From positions 1 through 64,000 of the forward strand of contig DXIO01000086.1 of the NCBI GenBank assembly GCA_019112875.1: a DNA stretch of 64,000 nt, written 5' to 3'. This document shows positions 18,201 through 26,400 of the stretch, in pieces. This stretch comes from Candidatus Aquabacterium excrementipullorum (GTDB lineage Bacteria > Pseudomonadota > Gammaproteobacteria > Burkholderiales > Burkholderiaceae_C). A program made the translations under genes and the position numbers. The notes under the pieces were generated by a model that was given only the letters and a program-made list of their open reading frames with translations, had not been told where the DNA came from and did not search any database. Every line of letters starts with the position of its first letter. Position 1 is the first letter of the stretch.

Positions 18201-18668
18201 GAACTGATGCGGGCCTTGCTGCTTGAGCTCGGCTTGGAGAGCTGGCTCAAGACATCGGGCGGCAAGGGGCTGCATGTCGTGGTGCCCCTGGCGCCCAAAT
18301 TGAGCTATGAGGTGGTCAAGGCTTTCTCTCAGGCCGCCGTGCAGCACATGGCCAAGACCATCCCGTCCAGGTTCGTGGCGAAGTCGGGCGGCACCAACAG
18401 GGTGGGCAAGATCTTCATCGACTACCTGCGCAACGGTCATGGCCAGACCACGGCCGCGGCGTTCTCAGCTCGGGCCAGACCTGGCATGGGGGTGTCGATT
18501 CCCGTGTCATGGGGCCAACTGGCGTCTCTCAAAAGTGGCGCGCAATGGACGATTCGCACGGCCCGCGAGTATCTGTCCTTCCAAGCCGATGACCCATGGG
18601 CTCAGTTTTGGGCCACGAGACAGACCCTCAGCAAGCCGATGAAGGCCCTGGGCTTCACATCCAAGTAA
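15288..18668 (+). CDS. ligD: Exonuclease III (XthA-type)-LigD fusion: AP endonuclease/3'-phosphoesterase/DNA ligase/polymerase
   Basis: A single open frame of 1126 residues joins four repair activities. Residues 1-255 are an exonuclease III/AP-endonuclease domain with all catalytic positions (N7, E34, D147 and N149 in GDWN, D218, D245-H246). A Lys/Pro-rich linker follows (255-315). Residues 316-475 are the LigD 3'-phosphoesterase (H325, H331, D333, H367, Y371). Residues 500-815 are the ATP-dependent ligase with nucleotidyl Lys529 in EPKWDG. Residues 835-1126 are the primase-like polymerase with D955 and D957 in FDLDPG. Usual LigD (about 840 residues in Pseudomonas) has only the last three and works with Ku in end joining. 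No ku gene is in the window. The start is GTG 15288 with AGGAAG upstream. Confidence 0.95.
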   Translation: MRVATWNVNNVLKRLDQLLAWLERTEPDVVALQELKATTDAFPVDALRQAGYESIAVGQRTWNGVALLARGHTPIPALKALPGDPSDKEARYLEAAIDGVLYACLYLPNGNPCPGPKFEYKLAWFERLRTRAEALWASGQPVVLLGDWNVVPTDGDIYKPDTWRDDALLQPEPRAAFAAILAQGWTDALKAVPLRTAPFTFWDYRRKRWERDAGLRIDHILTSAALKVLDAGVDREERGRESPSDHAPAWAELSLAKGPRRRAPKADGPPSPKRSKPAAKPPSPEVLALYNAKRDFAKTQEPSGEAPRRKKARGEQPLSFVIQKHWASRLHYDFRLELNGVLLSWAVPKGPSFDPAVKQMAIQVEDHPVSYGTFEGKIPARQYGAGDVIVWDNGTWEPTVDPVEGLAKGKLIFKLHGQKLAGLWELVRISKPGTVKQPQWLLLKKRGDAWCRPQSEYDVITALPDSVLKEPLGLIEEREPREAPPSRQPTALEPDLSGARKAKLPETLSPQLATLTAAAPAGDWIVEPKWDGYRILARLNGDDVRLLTRNGHDWTHKLPALHRALVAMSVKGAWLDGEIVVMGEDGVPDFNRLQNAMDRSRSDDVRFYAFDVPFLAGMDLREVPLRSRRELVRKLLEESPQDNIFFSESFDVPASQLLEAACNMRLEGVMLKQSDSPYATGRRSESWLKLKCQQRQEFVVVGYSLRKGTASHVGSIMLGYHADGELKYAGSCGTGWDTEMSAVLYGKLHKLESDTPAVDPETVKPGRWGRRTEGKEIWVKPKLVVEVGFAEWTPDGSVRQATFKGIRSDKPATAISREVAKVPAKPQAASKPNVSVKVSHPDRVIDPSTGIKKIELVHYYESIAPWILPHLKDRPVSLVRAPTGITGQLFFQKHPESKMPGLRELDAALWPGHAPLMVVDSVQALLSAAQMNVVEFHTWNSVAKRIDTPDRMVFDLDPGEGVAWKEVQEAAELMRALLLELGLESWLKTSGGKGLHVVVPLAPKLSYEVVKAFSQAAVQHMAKTIPSRFVAKSGGTNRVGKIFIDYLRNGHGQTTAAAFSARARPGMGVSIPVSWGQLASLKSGAQWTIRTAREYLSFQADDPWAQFWATRQTLSKPMKALGFTSK

Positions 18669-18925
18669 TGCGAATGCGCGCCTGGCGCTGGCTATTTGGT
18701 AACTGAACCATTCAACAACTGAACAAAAAACGCATTCCCGCTAGGATGCTTTGCTGTTGTTGGGTTTATTCCTCACCTCTTCGCCAGAGCCACTCGTGCT
18801 CTGAGGCCTGGGCGCCAGCCATCTGGTGTGCAAGCCGGATGTCCGGTTCGCGCTGTCCAGGGTTGTCCATTCCCTTAGGAATGCGGCAGCACGGCACCGT
18901 CGTGCCATGAAAGACAGGACCATCA

Positions 18926-21157
18926 ATGACTGACACCCCTGAGAGCAGCCCCGTGGCGGATGCTTCCCGCCGCCGTTTCCTTGGCACCGCAGGCGTGACC
19001 ACCGCCGGAGCCGTCGTGGCACCGATGCTGGCCAACAGCGCCACAGCGCAGCCAGCTGCGCTCGCCCCGACGGGCAGCGCGATCACGGGCAAGGCTGAAG
19101 ATCTGGCGAGGGAAACCGCTATGGACGCAGGGCAGGCCCTCACGACCAACCAAGGCGTGAAGATCGCGGACAACCAGAACACCCTGAGGGCAGGCCTGCG
19201 TGGCCCCAGCCTTCTCGAAGACCAGCTGTTTCGCGAGAAGCTCACCTCGTTCGACCACGAACGCATCCCTGAACGCGTGGTCCATGCGCGCGGTGCCGCG
19301 GCGCACGGCGTGTTCGAATCCTACGGGTCGCAGGCCCAGCTCACCAGGGCCAGCTTTCTGGCTTCTGCTGGCAAGAAGACGCCTGTCTTCGTGCGCTTCT
19401 CGACCGTCGCCGGCTCGCGAGGCTCTGCCGACACCGCGCGCGATGTGCGCGGCTTCGCGGTCAAGTTCTACACCGATGAAGGCAACTACGACCTCGTCGG
19501 CAACAACATCCCGGTCTTCTTCATTCAAGACGCCATCAAGTTCCCTGACCTGGTCCATGCGGCCAAGCCCGAGGCAGACCGAGAGATCCCGCAGGCTTCG
19601 ACGGCCCACGACACGTTCTGGGACTTCATCTCCCTGATGCCTGAGTCCACGCACATGATCATGTGGATCATGTCGGACCGCGCCATCCCCCGCGCCTACC
19701 AGATGATGGAGGGCTTCGGTGTGCATACCTTCCGGATGATCAATGCGCAGGGCAAGAGCCGCTTCGTCAAGTTCCACTGGAAGCCATTGAAGGGCGTTCA
19801 TGGCCTGGCCTGGGACGAGGCGCAGAAGCTGGCCGGTAAGGATCCTGATTACCACCGCCGTGAACTTGCCGATGCCATCGCGGCGAAGGACTTTCCCGAG
19901 TGGGAGCTGGGGGTGCAGGTCGTCGAGGAGGCCGATGCAGGCCGCTTCGGCTTCGATCTGCTCGACGCCACCAAGCTCATCCCCGAAGAGCTCGTGCCCG
20001 TGCGCCCCATCGGCAAGATGACGCTCAACCGCAACCCCGACAACTATTTCGCGGAGACGGAACAGGTCGCATACCACACCGGCAACCTCGTTCCCGGCAT
20101 CGACATCACGGACGACCCGCTGCTGCAAGGGCGCATGTTCTCGTACGTCGACACGCAACTGACGCGGCTGGGTGGTCCCAACTTCCACGAGATCCCCATC
20201 AACCGACCCTTGTGCCCCTTCCACAACCTTCAGCGCGATGGCTTCCACCGGCAAACCATCGCCAAGGGTCGGGTGAATTACGAGCCCAGCTCGATCGACG
20301 TTCCGCCGATACAGGAAGTGCCAGTTGCCAGGGGCGGTTTCGTGTCCTACCCCGAGCAGATCTCTGGCACCAAGGTGCGCCACAGGTCTGAAACCTTTGC
20401 GGACCACTACTCTCAAGCCACGCTGTTCTGGCAAAGCCAGACCAAGCCTGAGCAACAGCACATCGTTGAAGCCTTGCAGTTCGAACTCGGCAAGGTCACG
20501 GTGCCAGCCGTGCGTCTTCGCATGCTGTCCAACCTAGTCAACGTCGACCGGGATCTTGCTGCCCGCGTCGCCGCCGTGTTGGGGGTACCTGTGCCTGCAC
20601 CCAGCTCCCGTACCGGCAACAAGCGTTACGCCGCCTCACCCGGCCTGAGCATGATCGCGCGAGGCAACCCGAAGACCATCGTCGGCCGCAAGATCGCCTT
20701 CCTGGCGACCGATGGTGTTGACGAGGCAGGGCTGCAGGCGATGAAGGCCGAATTGAACAAAGCGGGTGCGGTTGTGAAGGTACTGGCGCCTCACCTGGGC
20801 ACCCTGCGCGGTGCGGGCGGAGGTGCTGTCAAGGTGGACGACCTGATCGTCACCATGCCGTCTGTTGTGTTCGATGCCGTGTTTGTCCCTGGCGGGGCGG
20901 AAAGCGTGAAGGCGCTCAGAGCCTCGGGTGACGCGGTTCATTTCGTGCGTGAGGCGTTCAAACATTCGAAAGCGATTGCGGCATTGAGCAATGGCGGCGA
21001 CCTGCTCGGAGTTGCTGGGGTGCTCAGCCCGACGCCTGAGGGCGCAGTGGCCGGTGTAAGAACCTCAGCAGATGTCGGGGCGCTGGCGCGAGGCTTCATG
21101 GCCGACATCGCGGTTCACAGGCACTGGGAACGTCCTAAGGATGGCATGCCCGCTTAA
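18926..21157 (+). CDS. katE: Large-subunit catalase (KatE/HPII type) with Tat signal and DJ-1/PfpI-like C-terminal domain
   Basis: The 743-residue monofunctional haem catalase decomposes hydrogen peroxide. The catalytic His is at H120 (ERVVHARG), the distal Asn in [10 protein letters not shown], and the haem-ligand Tyr in RMFSYVDTQ. The clade-2 C-terminal domain starts near residue 590 ([22 protein letters not shown]). Unlike E. coli HPII, the N terminus carries a twin-arginine signal ([10 protein letters not shown], then an Ala-rich stretch to about 42), predicting export to the periplasm after folding. It stands alone after a 257-bp gap in which I see no gene. Confidence 0.93.
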   Translation: MTDTPESSPVADASRRRFLGTAGVTTAGAVVAPMLANSATAQPAALAPTGSAITGKAEDLARETAMDAGQALTTNQGVKIADNQNTLRAGLRGPSLLEDQLFREKLTSFDHERIPERVVHARGAAAHGVFESYGSQAQLTRASFLASAGKKTPVFVRFSTVAGSRGSADTARDVRGFAVKFYTDEGNYDLVGNNIPVFFIQDAIKFPDLVHAAKPEADREIPQASTAHDTFWDFISLMPESTHMIMWIMSDRAIPRAYQMMEGFGVHTFRMINAQGKSRFVKFHWKPLKGVHGLAWDEAQKLAGKDPDYHRRELADAIAAKDFPEWELGVQVVEEADAGRFGFDLLDATKLIPEELVPVRPIGKMTLNRNPDNYFAETEQVAYHTGNLVPGIDITDDPLLQGRMFSYVDTQLTRLGGPNFHEIPINRPLCPFHNLQRDGFHRQTIAKGRVNYEPSSIDVPPIQEVPVARGGFVSYPEQISGTKVRHRSETFADHYSQATLFWQSQTKPEQQHIVEALQFELGKVTVPAVRLRMLSNLVNVDRDLAARVAAVLGVPVPAPSSRTGNKRYAASPGLSMIARGNPKTIVGRKIAFLATDGVDEAGLQAMKAELNKAGAVVKVLAPHLGTLRGAGGGAVKVDDLIVTMPSVVFDAVFVPGGAESVKALRASGDAVHFVREAFKHSKAIAALSNGGDLLGVAGVLSPTPEGAVAGVRTSADVGALARGFMADIAVHRHWERPKDGMPA

Positions 21158-21270
21158 CTTGATCGGCCAGCGCGGGTCACAGTGCCCGCGTGGTTGTGCT
21201 CAACCCCTTCCGGCCCCCACGCTCTGCCTTTGGTGACTCCGTTATAGGGTCATCGATTGTTCTGAATCCG

Positions 21271-21319
21271 TTGACCTTGTATCGTGTCTTTTCAGAATTT
21301 TAAAGCGTCTGAAGACGCT
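21271..21319 (+). promoter_or_regulatory. Promoter-like element with 7-bp-arm palindrome
   Basis: TTGACC (21271-21276), 17 bases, then AGAATT (21294-21299) resembles a sigma-70 promoter. Directly downstream AGCGTCT-GA-AGACGCT (21304-21319) is a perfect inverted repeat at the expected start point. It is placed as an operator for the small gene at 21339. Confidence 0.4.
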
Positions 21320-21338
21320 AATCCGTCAAGGGGTGCGT

Positions 21339-21566
21339 ATGTCCGATCACCGCAAGCTCTCGCGGCAAGAATGGATTGACAGGTGTGCGCTGGAAATCGG
21401 CGTGCTTATTCCGTTGCACCTTCACGACTACGTTGAAGAGTTTTCTCCTGCCCTTGTCGTGGACTGGGCCGGTGCGATTTGGGCTGATACGCAAGGATCT
21501 GAGGTGCCCGAAGAGGCGGCTTGGCATGCCATAGATGAAGTCCGAAACGTTAAAGCTCTGGGCTGA
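21339..21566 (+). CDS. Small hypothetical protein
   Basis: The 75-residue soluble, acidic protein (LSRQEWIDRCALEIGVLIPL; VVDWAGAIWADTQG; AWHAIDEV) has no recognised domain. A balanced composition and a promoter with palindrome just upstream support a real gene. The start is ATG 21339, with an in-frame GTG two codons earlier. It lies in a less GC-rich stretch between the catalase and a DUF3606-like gene on the other strand. Confidence 0.55.
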   Translation: MSDHRKLSRQEWIDRCALEIGVLIPLHLHDYVEEFSPALVVDWAGAIWADTQGSEVPEEAAWHAIDEVRNVKALG

Positions 21567-21641
21567 ACAAGTCGGCAATCTCGCCATAAGAAGATCAAGG
21601 CCAAAGTTCCAATGTGTTCGAACAACGGCGACTCGGGAGCC

Positions 21642-21854
21642 TCATGTGCCAACAGACGCTATTGCGTTGAAACCTAGGTTGCTCAGGCTGAGTTTGCGGC
21701 CCACACGCCGCGCGATGATGCGGACATCAGGAACGAGCAATGCTCTCGCCGTCTGACGGAGCTCCCTCGTAGACACCCCTAGCAATCGTGCCCAGTAGCG
21801 CACTTCAAACTCTTGGTCGGCGTCTACGAGGAATGGTGTATGCCTGCTGTCCAT
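21642..21854 (-). CDS. DUF3606-like small protein
   Basis: The 70-residue protein has a segment DADQEFEVRYWARLLGVS that aligns with the DUF3606 core seen at 15098-15283 (VNEEYELRDWSKKFGVT). A good GGAGAAC ribosome-binding site precedes the ATG at 21854. Its C-terminal third (after about residue 40) does not follow the family and might be altered by a frameshift. Function unknown. Together with the LigD-linked paralogue it brackets the repair/catalase segment. Confidence 0.6.
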   Translation of the reverse strand: MDSRHTPFLVDADQEFEVRYWARLLGVSTRELRQTARALLVPDVRIIARRVGRKLSLSNLGFNAIASVGT

Positions 21855-22076
21855 GATGTTCTCCTTGACAGCCAGCTTGGGCCTTCTCGCCCAGGAGCAA
21901 CATCAGCCGACTGCTGAAGCTGATGGCAGCGATCCCTTACGTCAGGTCATACGGCTTGCGGAGCGCCACACCGTTTCGTAGGGCTTGCTCACGGTAGACC
22001 GACCCTCAACACAGAAAGTTGAGCTCCGGGTCGATCATCTGACAAGGCACAGGTCGCCGGTGAAGAAGGTTTCAGG

Positions 22077-24356
22077 TCAAAGTGCCATCACCTTGTCCGG
22101 CGTCATAGGGGTACTGCGGACCCGCCTTCCGGTGGCGTGGTAGATGGCATTGCTCACTGCCGCCGCCACGCCCACCAGGCCTATTTCGCCGACGCCCTTA
22201 GCACCCAGGCGGCTCACGATGCGGTCGTCTTCTTCGACGAAGACCACATCAATGTCCTCGATGTCGGCATTCACGGGCACGTGGTATTCACCGTAGTTGT
22301 GGTTCATGAAACGACCCAGCGCGTGGTCTGCCAGGGTCTCTTCATGCAGCGCCTGGCTGATGCCCCACACCACGCCACCAATGACCTGGCTGCGCGCCGT
22401 CTGCGGATTGATGATGCGGCCCGCCGCCACGGCGCTCACCACGCGCGTCACGCGCACGGTGCCAAAGTCTTCATCCACCTTCACCTCGCAGAACACAGCG
22501 GAATGGGTCGAGCGCACGTACTTTTTCTGCTTGAGCATGTTGGGCAGCATCAGGTATTTCTCTTCGATGCTGGCCTGCCCCAGGCTGGCCATGATGTCGA
22601 CCAGTCGCGCGCCCACGGCCGGGTCGGCCCGCCGCCACACCGCGCCGTCCTTGAAGAAGACCTGTGCGAAGCGGTCCTTTGAAAACGGTGAGCCAGGCAT
22701 CTTGCGAGCCGCCTTGAAAAGCGTCTTCTGCAGCTTCTCGCACACGCCCTCCACGGCCGACCCCACGGTGGTGACGTGGGACGAGCCGCCTTCGATCGGC
22801 GCAACGGGCAAGGTGGAGTCGCCCAGGCGGAATGTCACCTTCTCCAGCGGCAGCCCCATGGCCGCAGCGGCGATCTGCGCCATCACGGTGTAGGTGCCGG
22901 TGCCGATGTCAGTGGCGGCGCTGCTCACCTCCAGGTGGCCGTCGGCCGACAGCACTGCGCGGGCGCGGGCGAACATCTGCAGGGCATCCCAGATGCCGGT
23001 GGCCATGCCCCAACCCACCAGCTCATGGCCTTCACGCATGGCGCGCGGTTCGGCCGGGCGTCGGGCCCAGCCGAAGCGCTCCGCGCCTTGTTCGTAGCAG
23101 GCCCGCAGCGCCTTGGTGGAGTAAGGCAGGTCTTTCGAGGCGTCGTGGTCGGTGTAGTTCTTCAGGCGCAGGGCCAGCGGGTCCATCTTCAACTGGTAGG
23201 ACAGCTCGTCCATGGCCACCTCCAGCGCGTGCACGCCGTGGGCCGCGCCCGGCGCGCGCATGTCGATGGGCGTGTACTGGTCCAGGTGCACCAGCTTGTA
23301 GCCAAGCCTGACGTTGTTGCAGCGGTAGAGTTGCCCCGACCAGTTCACCACCACCTCCACATACTCTTCCTTCTGCGAGGTTTCGGCGATGGCCTCGTGG
23401 GCGATGGCGGTGAGCGTGCCGTCGGCCTCGGCCCCCAGGGCCACACGTTGCCAGGTCTCCGGGCGGTGGCCAAAGGTGAACATCTGCTGGCGCGTCAGCA
23501 TCACGCGAACGGAGCGATTCAGGTGCAGGCTGCCCATCACCGCGAGCAGCAACTGATACTGCGGTCGCAGGCCCGAGCCGAAGGCGCCGCCCACATAGGG
23601 ATTGCGCACGGTGACCTTGTCCTTCGGCAGGCCGAAGGCGTGCGACACCACCCAGCGACAGTTCTGCGAGCCTTGCGTCTTGTCGTAGATGGTGAGGTGT
23701 CCGTCCGGCGCGCGGATCACGGTCGATGCGAACATCTCCATCGGATTGTGGTGCTCGACGCCGCTGTAGTACTCGGCCTGGTGTTTGACCGGGGCCAGCG
23801 CGAAGGCGACATCGGCATCGCCACGCGGCTTGGGCGGCGGCGAGTACCCCGCCTTCAGGCTGCCGGGCTCGAAGGCCTCGTCCATGTTCGACAGCAGGTG
23901 CGTCTCGTGTGGCTCTTGTTCGTAGGACACGCGCACCAGCGCGGCTGCGTGTCGTGCCGCTTCGAAGCTGTTCGCCAGCACGAGCGCCACGGGCTGGCCG
24001 CTGCAGTACACCTTGTCGTCATGCAGGGGCTTGAAGGGCGAGCCCTTGGGCGCGGTCATGTCCTTGTACATGAAGCCCAGGGAGCGCATGTGGGGGCGGT
24101 GATCGTGTGTGAGCACATCCAGCACGCCAGGCACCGACAGCGCCTCCGTGGTGTCGATCTCGGCGATGCGCCCCTTGGCGATCGTGCTGTTCACCACCAC
24201 ACCCCAGGCCAGGTCGGCCACGGGGTGCTCGGCGGCATAGCGAGCCTCACCGGTGACTTTCAAAGGCCCATCGATGCGGTGCAATGGCATGCCGATGGCC
24301 ACTTGGCCCGTGCCGGGCGTGGCGATCGGCTGTTGGGTGTCGACTGTTCGGTTCAT
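22077..24356 (-). CDS. paoC: Xanthine dehydrogenase-family molybdopterin-binding subunit (PaoC-type aldehyde oxidoreductase)
   Basis: The 759-residue large subunit of a three-part aldehyde oxidoreductase binds the molybdenum cofactor. Seen are the N-terminal hammerhead domain (GMPLHRIDGPLKVTGEARYAAE), cofactor-binding stretches (YVGGAFGSGLRPQ; MRAPGAAHGVHALEVAMDEL) and the C-terminal RLGAKGVGEIGLVGVAAAVSNA with the catalytic Glu. It oxidises aromatic or aliphatic aldehydes to acids in known relatives; the substrate here is unknown. The start is ATG 24356, overlapping the end of the FAD-subunit gene by 4 bp, so the three genes are translationally coupled. Confidence 0.92.
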   Translation of the reverse strand: MNRTVDTQQPIATPGTGQVAIGMPLHRIDGPLKVTGEARYAAEHPVADLAWGVVVNSTIAKGRIAEIDTTEALSVPGVLDVLTHDHRPHMRSLGFMYKDMTAPKGSPFKPLHDDKVYCSGQPVALVLANSFEAARHAAALVRVSYEQEPHETHLLSNMDEAFEPGSLKAGYSPPPKPRGDADVAFALAPVKHQAEYYSGVEHHNPMEMFASTVIRAPDGHLTIYDKTQGSQNCRWVVSHAFGLPKDKVTVRNPYVGGAFGSGLRPQYQLLLAVMGSLHLNRSVRVMLTRQQMFTFGHRPETWQRVALGAEADGTLTAIAHEAIAETSQKEEYVEVVVNWSGQLYRCNNVRLGYKLVHLDQYTPIDMRAPGAAHGVHALEVAMDELSYQLKMDPLALRLKNYTDHDASKDLPYSTKALRACYEQGAERFGWARRPAEPRAMREGHELVGWGMATGIWDALQMFARARAVLSADGHLEVSSAATDIGTGTYTVMAQIAAAAMGLPLEKVTFRLGDSTLPVAPIEGGSSHVTTVGSAVEGVCEKLQKTLFKAARKMPGSPFSKDRFAQVFFKDGAVWRRADPAVGARLVDIMASLGQASIEEKYLMLPNMLKQKKYVRSTHSAVFCEVKVDEDFGTVRVTRVVSAVAAGRIINPQTARSQVIGGVVWGISQALHEETLADHALGRFMNHNYGEYHVPVNADIEDIDVVFVEEDDRIVSRLGAKGVGEIGLVGVAAAVSNAIYHATGRRVRSTPMTPDKVMAL

Positions 24357-25441
24357 GCAGGCTGCTCCCCGCGGCAACGCGCGCCGTCTTCACCGGTGTT
24401 GCTCGGGATGCCTGCGGCGGCCATCTCGAGGGCCCGCACGATGGCACGGTGCGCCATCGGAATTTTCCAGCTGTTGCCGTGCGAACTCTCCGGCACGCCC
24501 GGACCGCCGGCCGCGCGGGCATCGGCCATCACGGCATCGGCCAGCACCTTGAACGAGGCCTTGTCGGCCGGCTGACCGACGAGCAGCGACTCCGCCGGCA
24601 CGTTGCGCCAGGGTTTGTGGGCCACGCCGCCCAGGGCCACCCGCACCGCGCGGACACGGCCGTCTTCGCCGATGTCCAGCGCCGCGGCCACCGACACCAG
24701 CGCGAAGGCGTACGAGGCGCGCTCGCGCAGTTTCAGGTAGGTGCTGTGCGCCTCGAAGCCGCGTGGAGCCGGTGGCAGCTGGATGTGCGTGATCAGTTCG
24801 TCCGGCGCCAGCGTGGTGTCCAACTCGGGTTGCGTCCCCGGCAGGCGATGGAATTCGGCGAAGGCAATGGTGCGCGGACCGCGCACGGATCGCACATGCA
24901 CCATGGCGTCCAGCGCCGCCAGGGCCACGCACATGTCGGACGGATGGGTGGCGATGCAGTGCGCGCTGGCCCCGAAGATCGCGTGCTGCCGGGCCAGGCC
25001 TTGCGTGGCGGGGCAACCGCTGCCCGGCGTGTGCTTGTTGCAAGGAACGTTCGCGTCGTAGAAGTAGTAGCAGCGCGTGCGCTGCAGCAGGTTGCCGCCA
25101 TTGGTGGCCATGTTGCGCAACTGCGGTGATGCGCCTGCCATGATGGCCGCGCGCAGCAGCGGATAGTGCGTGCGCACCAGAGGGTGGTCGGCGGTGTCGG
25201 CATTGCGCGCCAGTGCCCCCAGGCGCAGGCCGCCATCGTCGGTCGGTACGATGTCTGCCAGGGGCAGGCCATTGATGTCGATGAGCGTGGCGGGATGGGC
25301 CAGGCGCTCCTTCATCAAATCGATGAGGTTGGTGCCACCGGCCACGAACCTGGCCTGGCAATGCGCCGCATCGCGGTGGCTTGCCATGGCGGCCAGGGCC
25401 GAGTCGATGTCCGTGCAGGTGGTGTATTGAAAAGGGTTCAT
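24353..25441 (-). CDS. paoB: FAD-binding subunit of PaoABC-type aldehyde oxidoreductase
   Basis: The 362-residue middle subunit passes electrons from the Mo site through FAD. The FAD-binding motif is FVAGGTNLIDLMKE (about 32-45), with RNMATNGGNLLQRTRC near 105-120. A cysteine-rich insert, CNKHTPGSGCPA, matches the extra 4Fe-4S site known in E. coli PaoB. The C-terminal CO_deh_flav_C domain follows. I chose ATG 25441, which overlaps the stop of the upstream 2Fe-2S gene (ATGA-type overlap). Confidence 0.92.
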   Translation of the reverse strand: MNPFQYTTCTDIDSALAAMASHRDAAHCQARFVAGGTNLIDLMKERLAHPATLIDINGLPLADIVPTDDGGLRLGALARNADTADHPLVRTHYPLLRAAIMAGASPQLRNMATNGGNLLQRTRCYYFYDANVPCNKHTPGSGCPATQGLARQHAIFGASAHCIATHPSDMCVALAALDAMVHVRSVRGPRTIAFAEFHRLPGTQPELDTTLAPDELITHIQLPPAPRGFEAHSTYLKLRERASYAFALVSVAAALDIGEDGRVRAVRVALGGVAHKPWRNVPAESLLVGQPADKASFKVLADAVMADARAAGGPGVPESSHGNSWKIPMAHRAIVRALEMAAAGIPSNTGEDGARCRGEQPA

Positions 25442-25983
25442 GCCGCACCGGCCTTCTGGCGGTGCACCAGCACTTGCGACACGGCCTGCACGATCTGCGG
25501 GTAGGCGCCGCAGCGGCACAGGTTGCCGCTCATGCGCTCACGCAGTTCTTCGATGTTGGCAGGCGGTCGCTCGTTGAGCAGGCCCGCCGCCGAACACAGC
25601 TGCCCCGGGGTGCAGTAGCCGCACTGGAAGGCATCATGGTCGATGAAGGCCTGCTGCAAAGGGTGCAGACGACCGTCGCTTTCGCCCTCTCGGGATGCCA
25701 GGCCTTCCACCGTCGTGATCTCCGCGCCGTTGTGCATCACGGCCAGCGTAAGGCATGAATTGATCCGCCGCCCATTCACGAGCACGGTACAGGCGCCGCA
25801 TTGGCCGTGGTCACAGCCCTTCTTGGTGCCGGTCAGATCCAGCCTGTCACGCAGCAAGTCCAGCAGAGTCGTCCATGTTTCGACGTCGACCTGATGAGCT
25901 CGACCGTTGATGCGCAATTGAACGGGGCGGGTAGGACATCGCGCCGCCGACGGGCAGGCAGACGAGTCGGTGTGGTTGGGCAT
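25438..25983 (-). CDS. paoA: 2Fe-2S subunit of PaoABC-type aldehyde oxidoreductase
   Basis: The 181-residue iron-sulphur subunit has two clusters: plant-type CDHGQCGACTVLVNG plus C of INSCLTLA, and the helical domain FQCGYCTPGQ and SGNLCRCGAYP. E. coli PaoA has a twin-arginine leader; this protein starts with a short Ser/Pro-rich stretch and no Tat motif, so the complex is predicted cytoplasmic. The start is ATG 25983 behind AAAGAG; a GTG at 25989 is possible. It is the first gene of the paoA-paoB-paoC order. A PaoD/XdhC-like chaperone is not adjacent. Confidence 0.92.
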   Translation of the reverse strand: MPNHTDSSACPSAARCPTRPVQLRINGRAHQVDVETWTTLLDLLRDRLDLTGTKKGCDHGQCGACTVLVNGRRINSCLTLAVMHNGAEITTVEGLASREGESDGRLHPLQQAFIDHDAFQCGYCTPGQLCSAAGLLNERPPANIEELRERMSGNLCRCGAYPQIVQAVSQVLVHRQKAGAA

Positions 25984-26047
25984 GGGCACTCTTTGGGGCT
26001 GCAGGCCCTTGGCAAATGCTGTGCCGCCAAGCCATGGCAGCCGGCAT

Positions 26048-26278
26048 TCAGCGCCTGCGAAGCGCCGACGTGACGGGATGCCGCCGCCTCACCGACGTGG
26101 CGGCCCACACCAGGGCCGTCACCGACAGCAGGATCCCGCAGACCAGGCCGCCGGTGGCGAGCAATCCGGAGGGCGTCACCCGCGCCTTCAAGTGCGCAGA
26201 GGCACCAGCAGCGCCAAGCGCCAAGTCGGCCGTCTGCGCTTTGTCGTGGAACTGTGGGATGACGGAGGGCAAGGCCAT
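26048..26278 (-). CDS. Possible small membrane protein upstream of paoA
   Basis: The 76-residue open frame has one clear hydrophobic helix near its C-terminal third (SGLLATGGLVCGILLSVTAL), ending in a basic tail (SVRRRHP), suggesting a tail-anchored or single-pass inner-membrane protein. It sits 64 bp before paoA on the same strand and fills an otherwise empty gap. No known family is recognised. The start could also lie upstream. Moderate to low certainty. Confidence 0.4.
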   Translation of the reverse strand: MALPSVIPQFHDKAQTADLALGAAGASAHLKARVTPSGLLATGGLVCGILLSVTALVWAATSVRRRHPVTSALRRR

Positions 26279-26340
26279 GGCAGCTACCTGAAGTGATGGA
26301 GACACGTCGATGGCAATGTGCGTTCCTGGCGGCCGGGATG

Positions 26341-26367
26341 AAAAAAGCCGGTGCTGTAGCACCGGCC
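26341..26367 (-). terminator. Rho-independent terminator of the lipase gene
   Basis: On the minus strand GCCGGTGCT-AC-AGCACCGGC (9-bp stem) is followed by six T. It lies 34 bp after the lipase stop codon. Confidence 0.9.
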
Positions 26368-26400
26368 TGATGTGGGGTTGACGTCAACCGAGGCGTCGAA

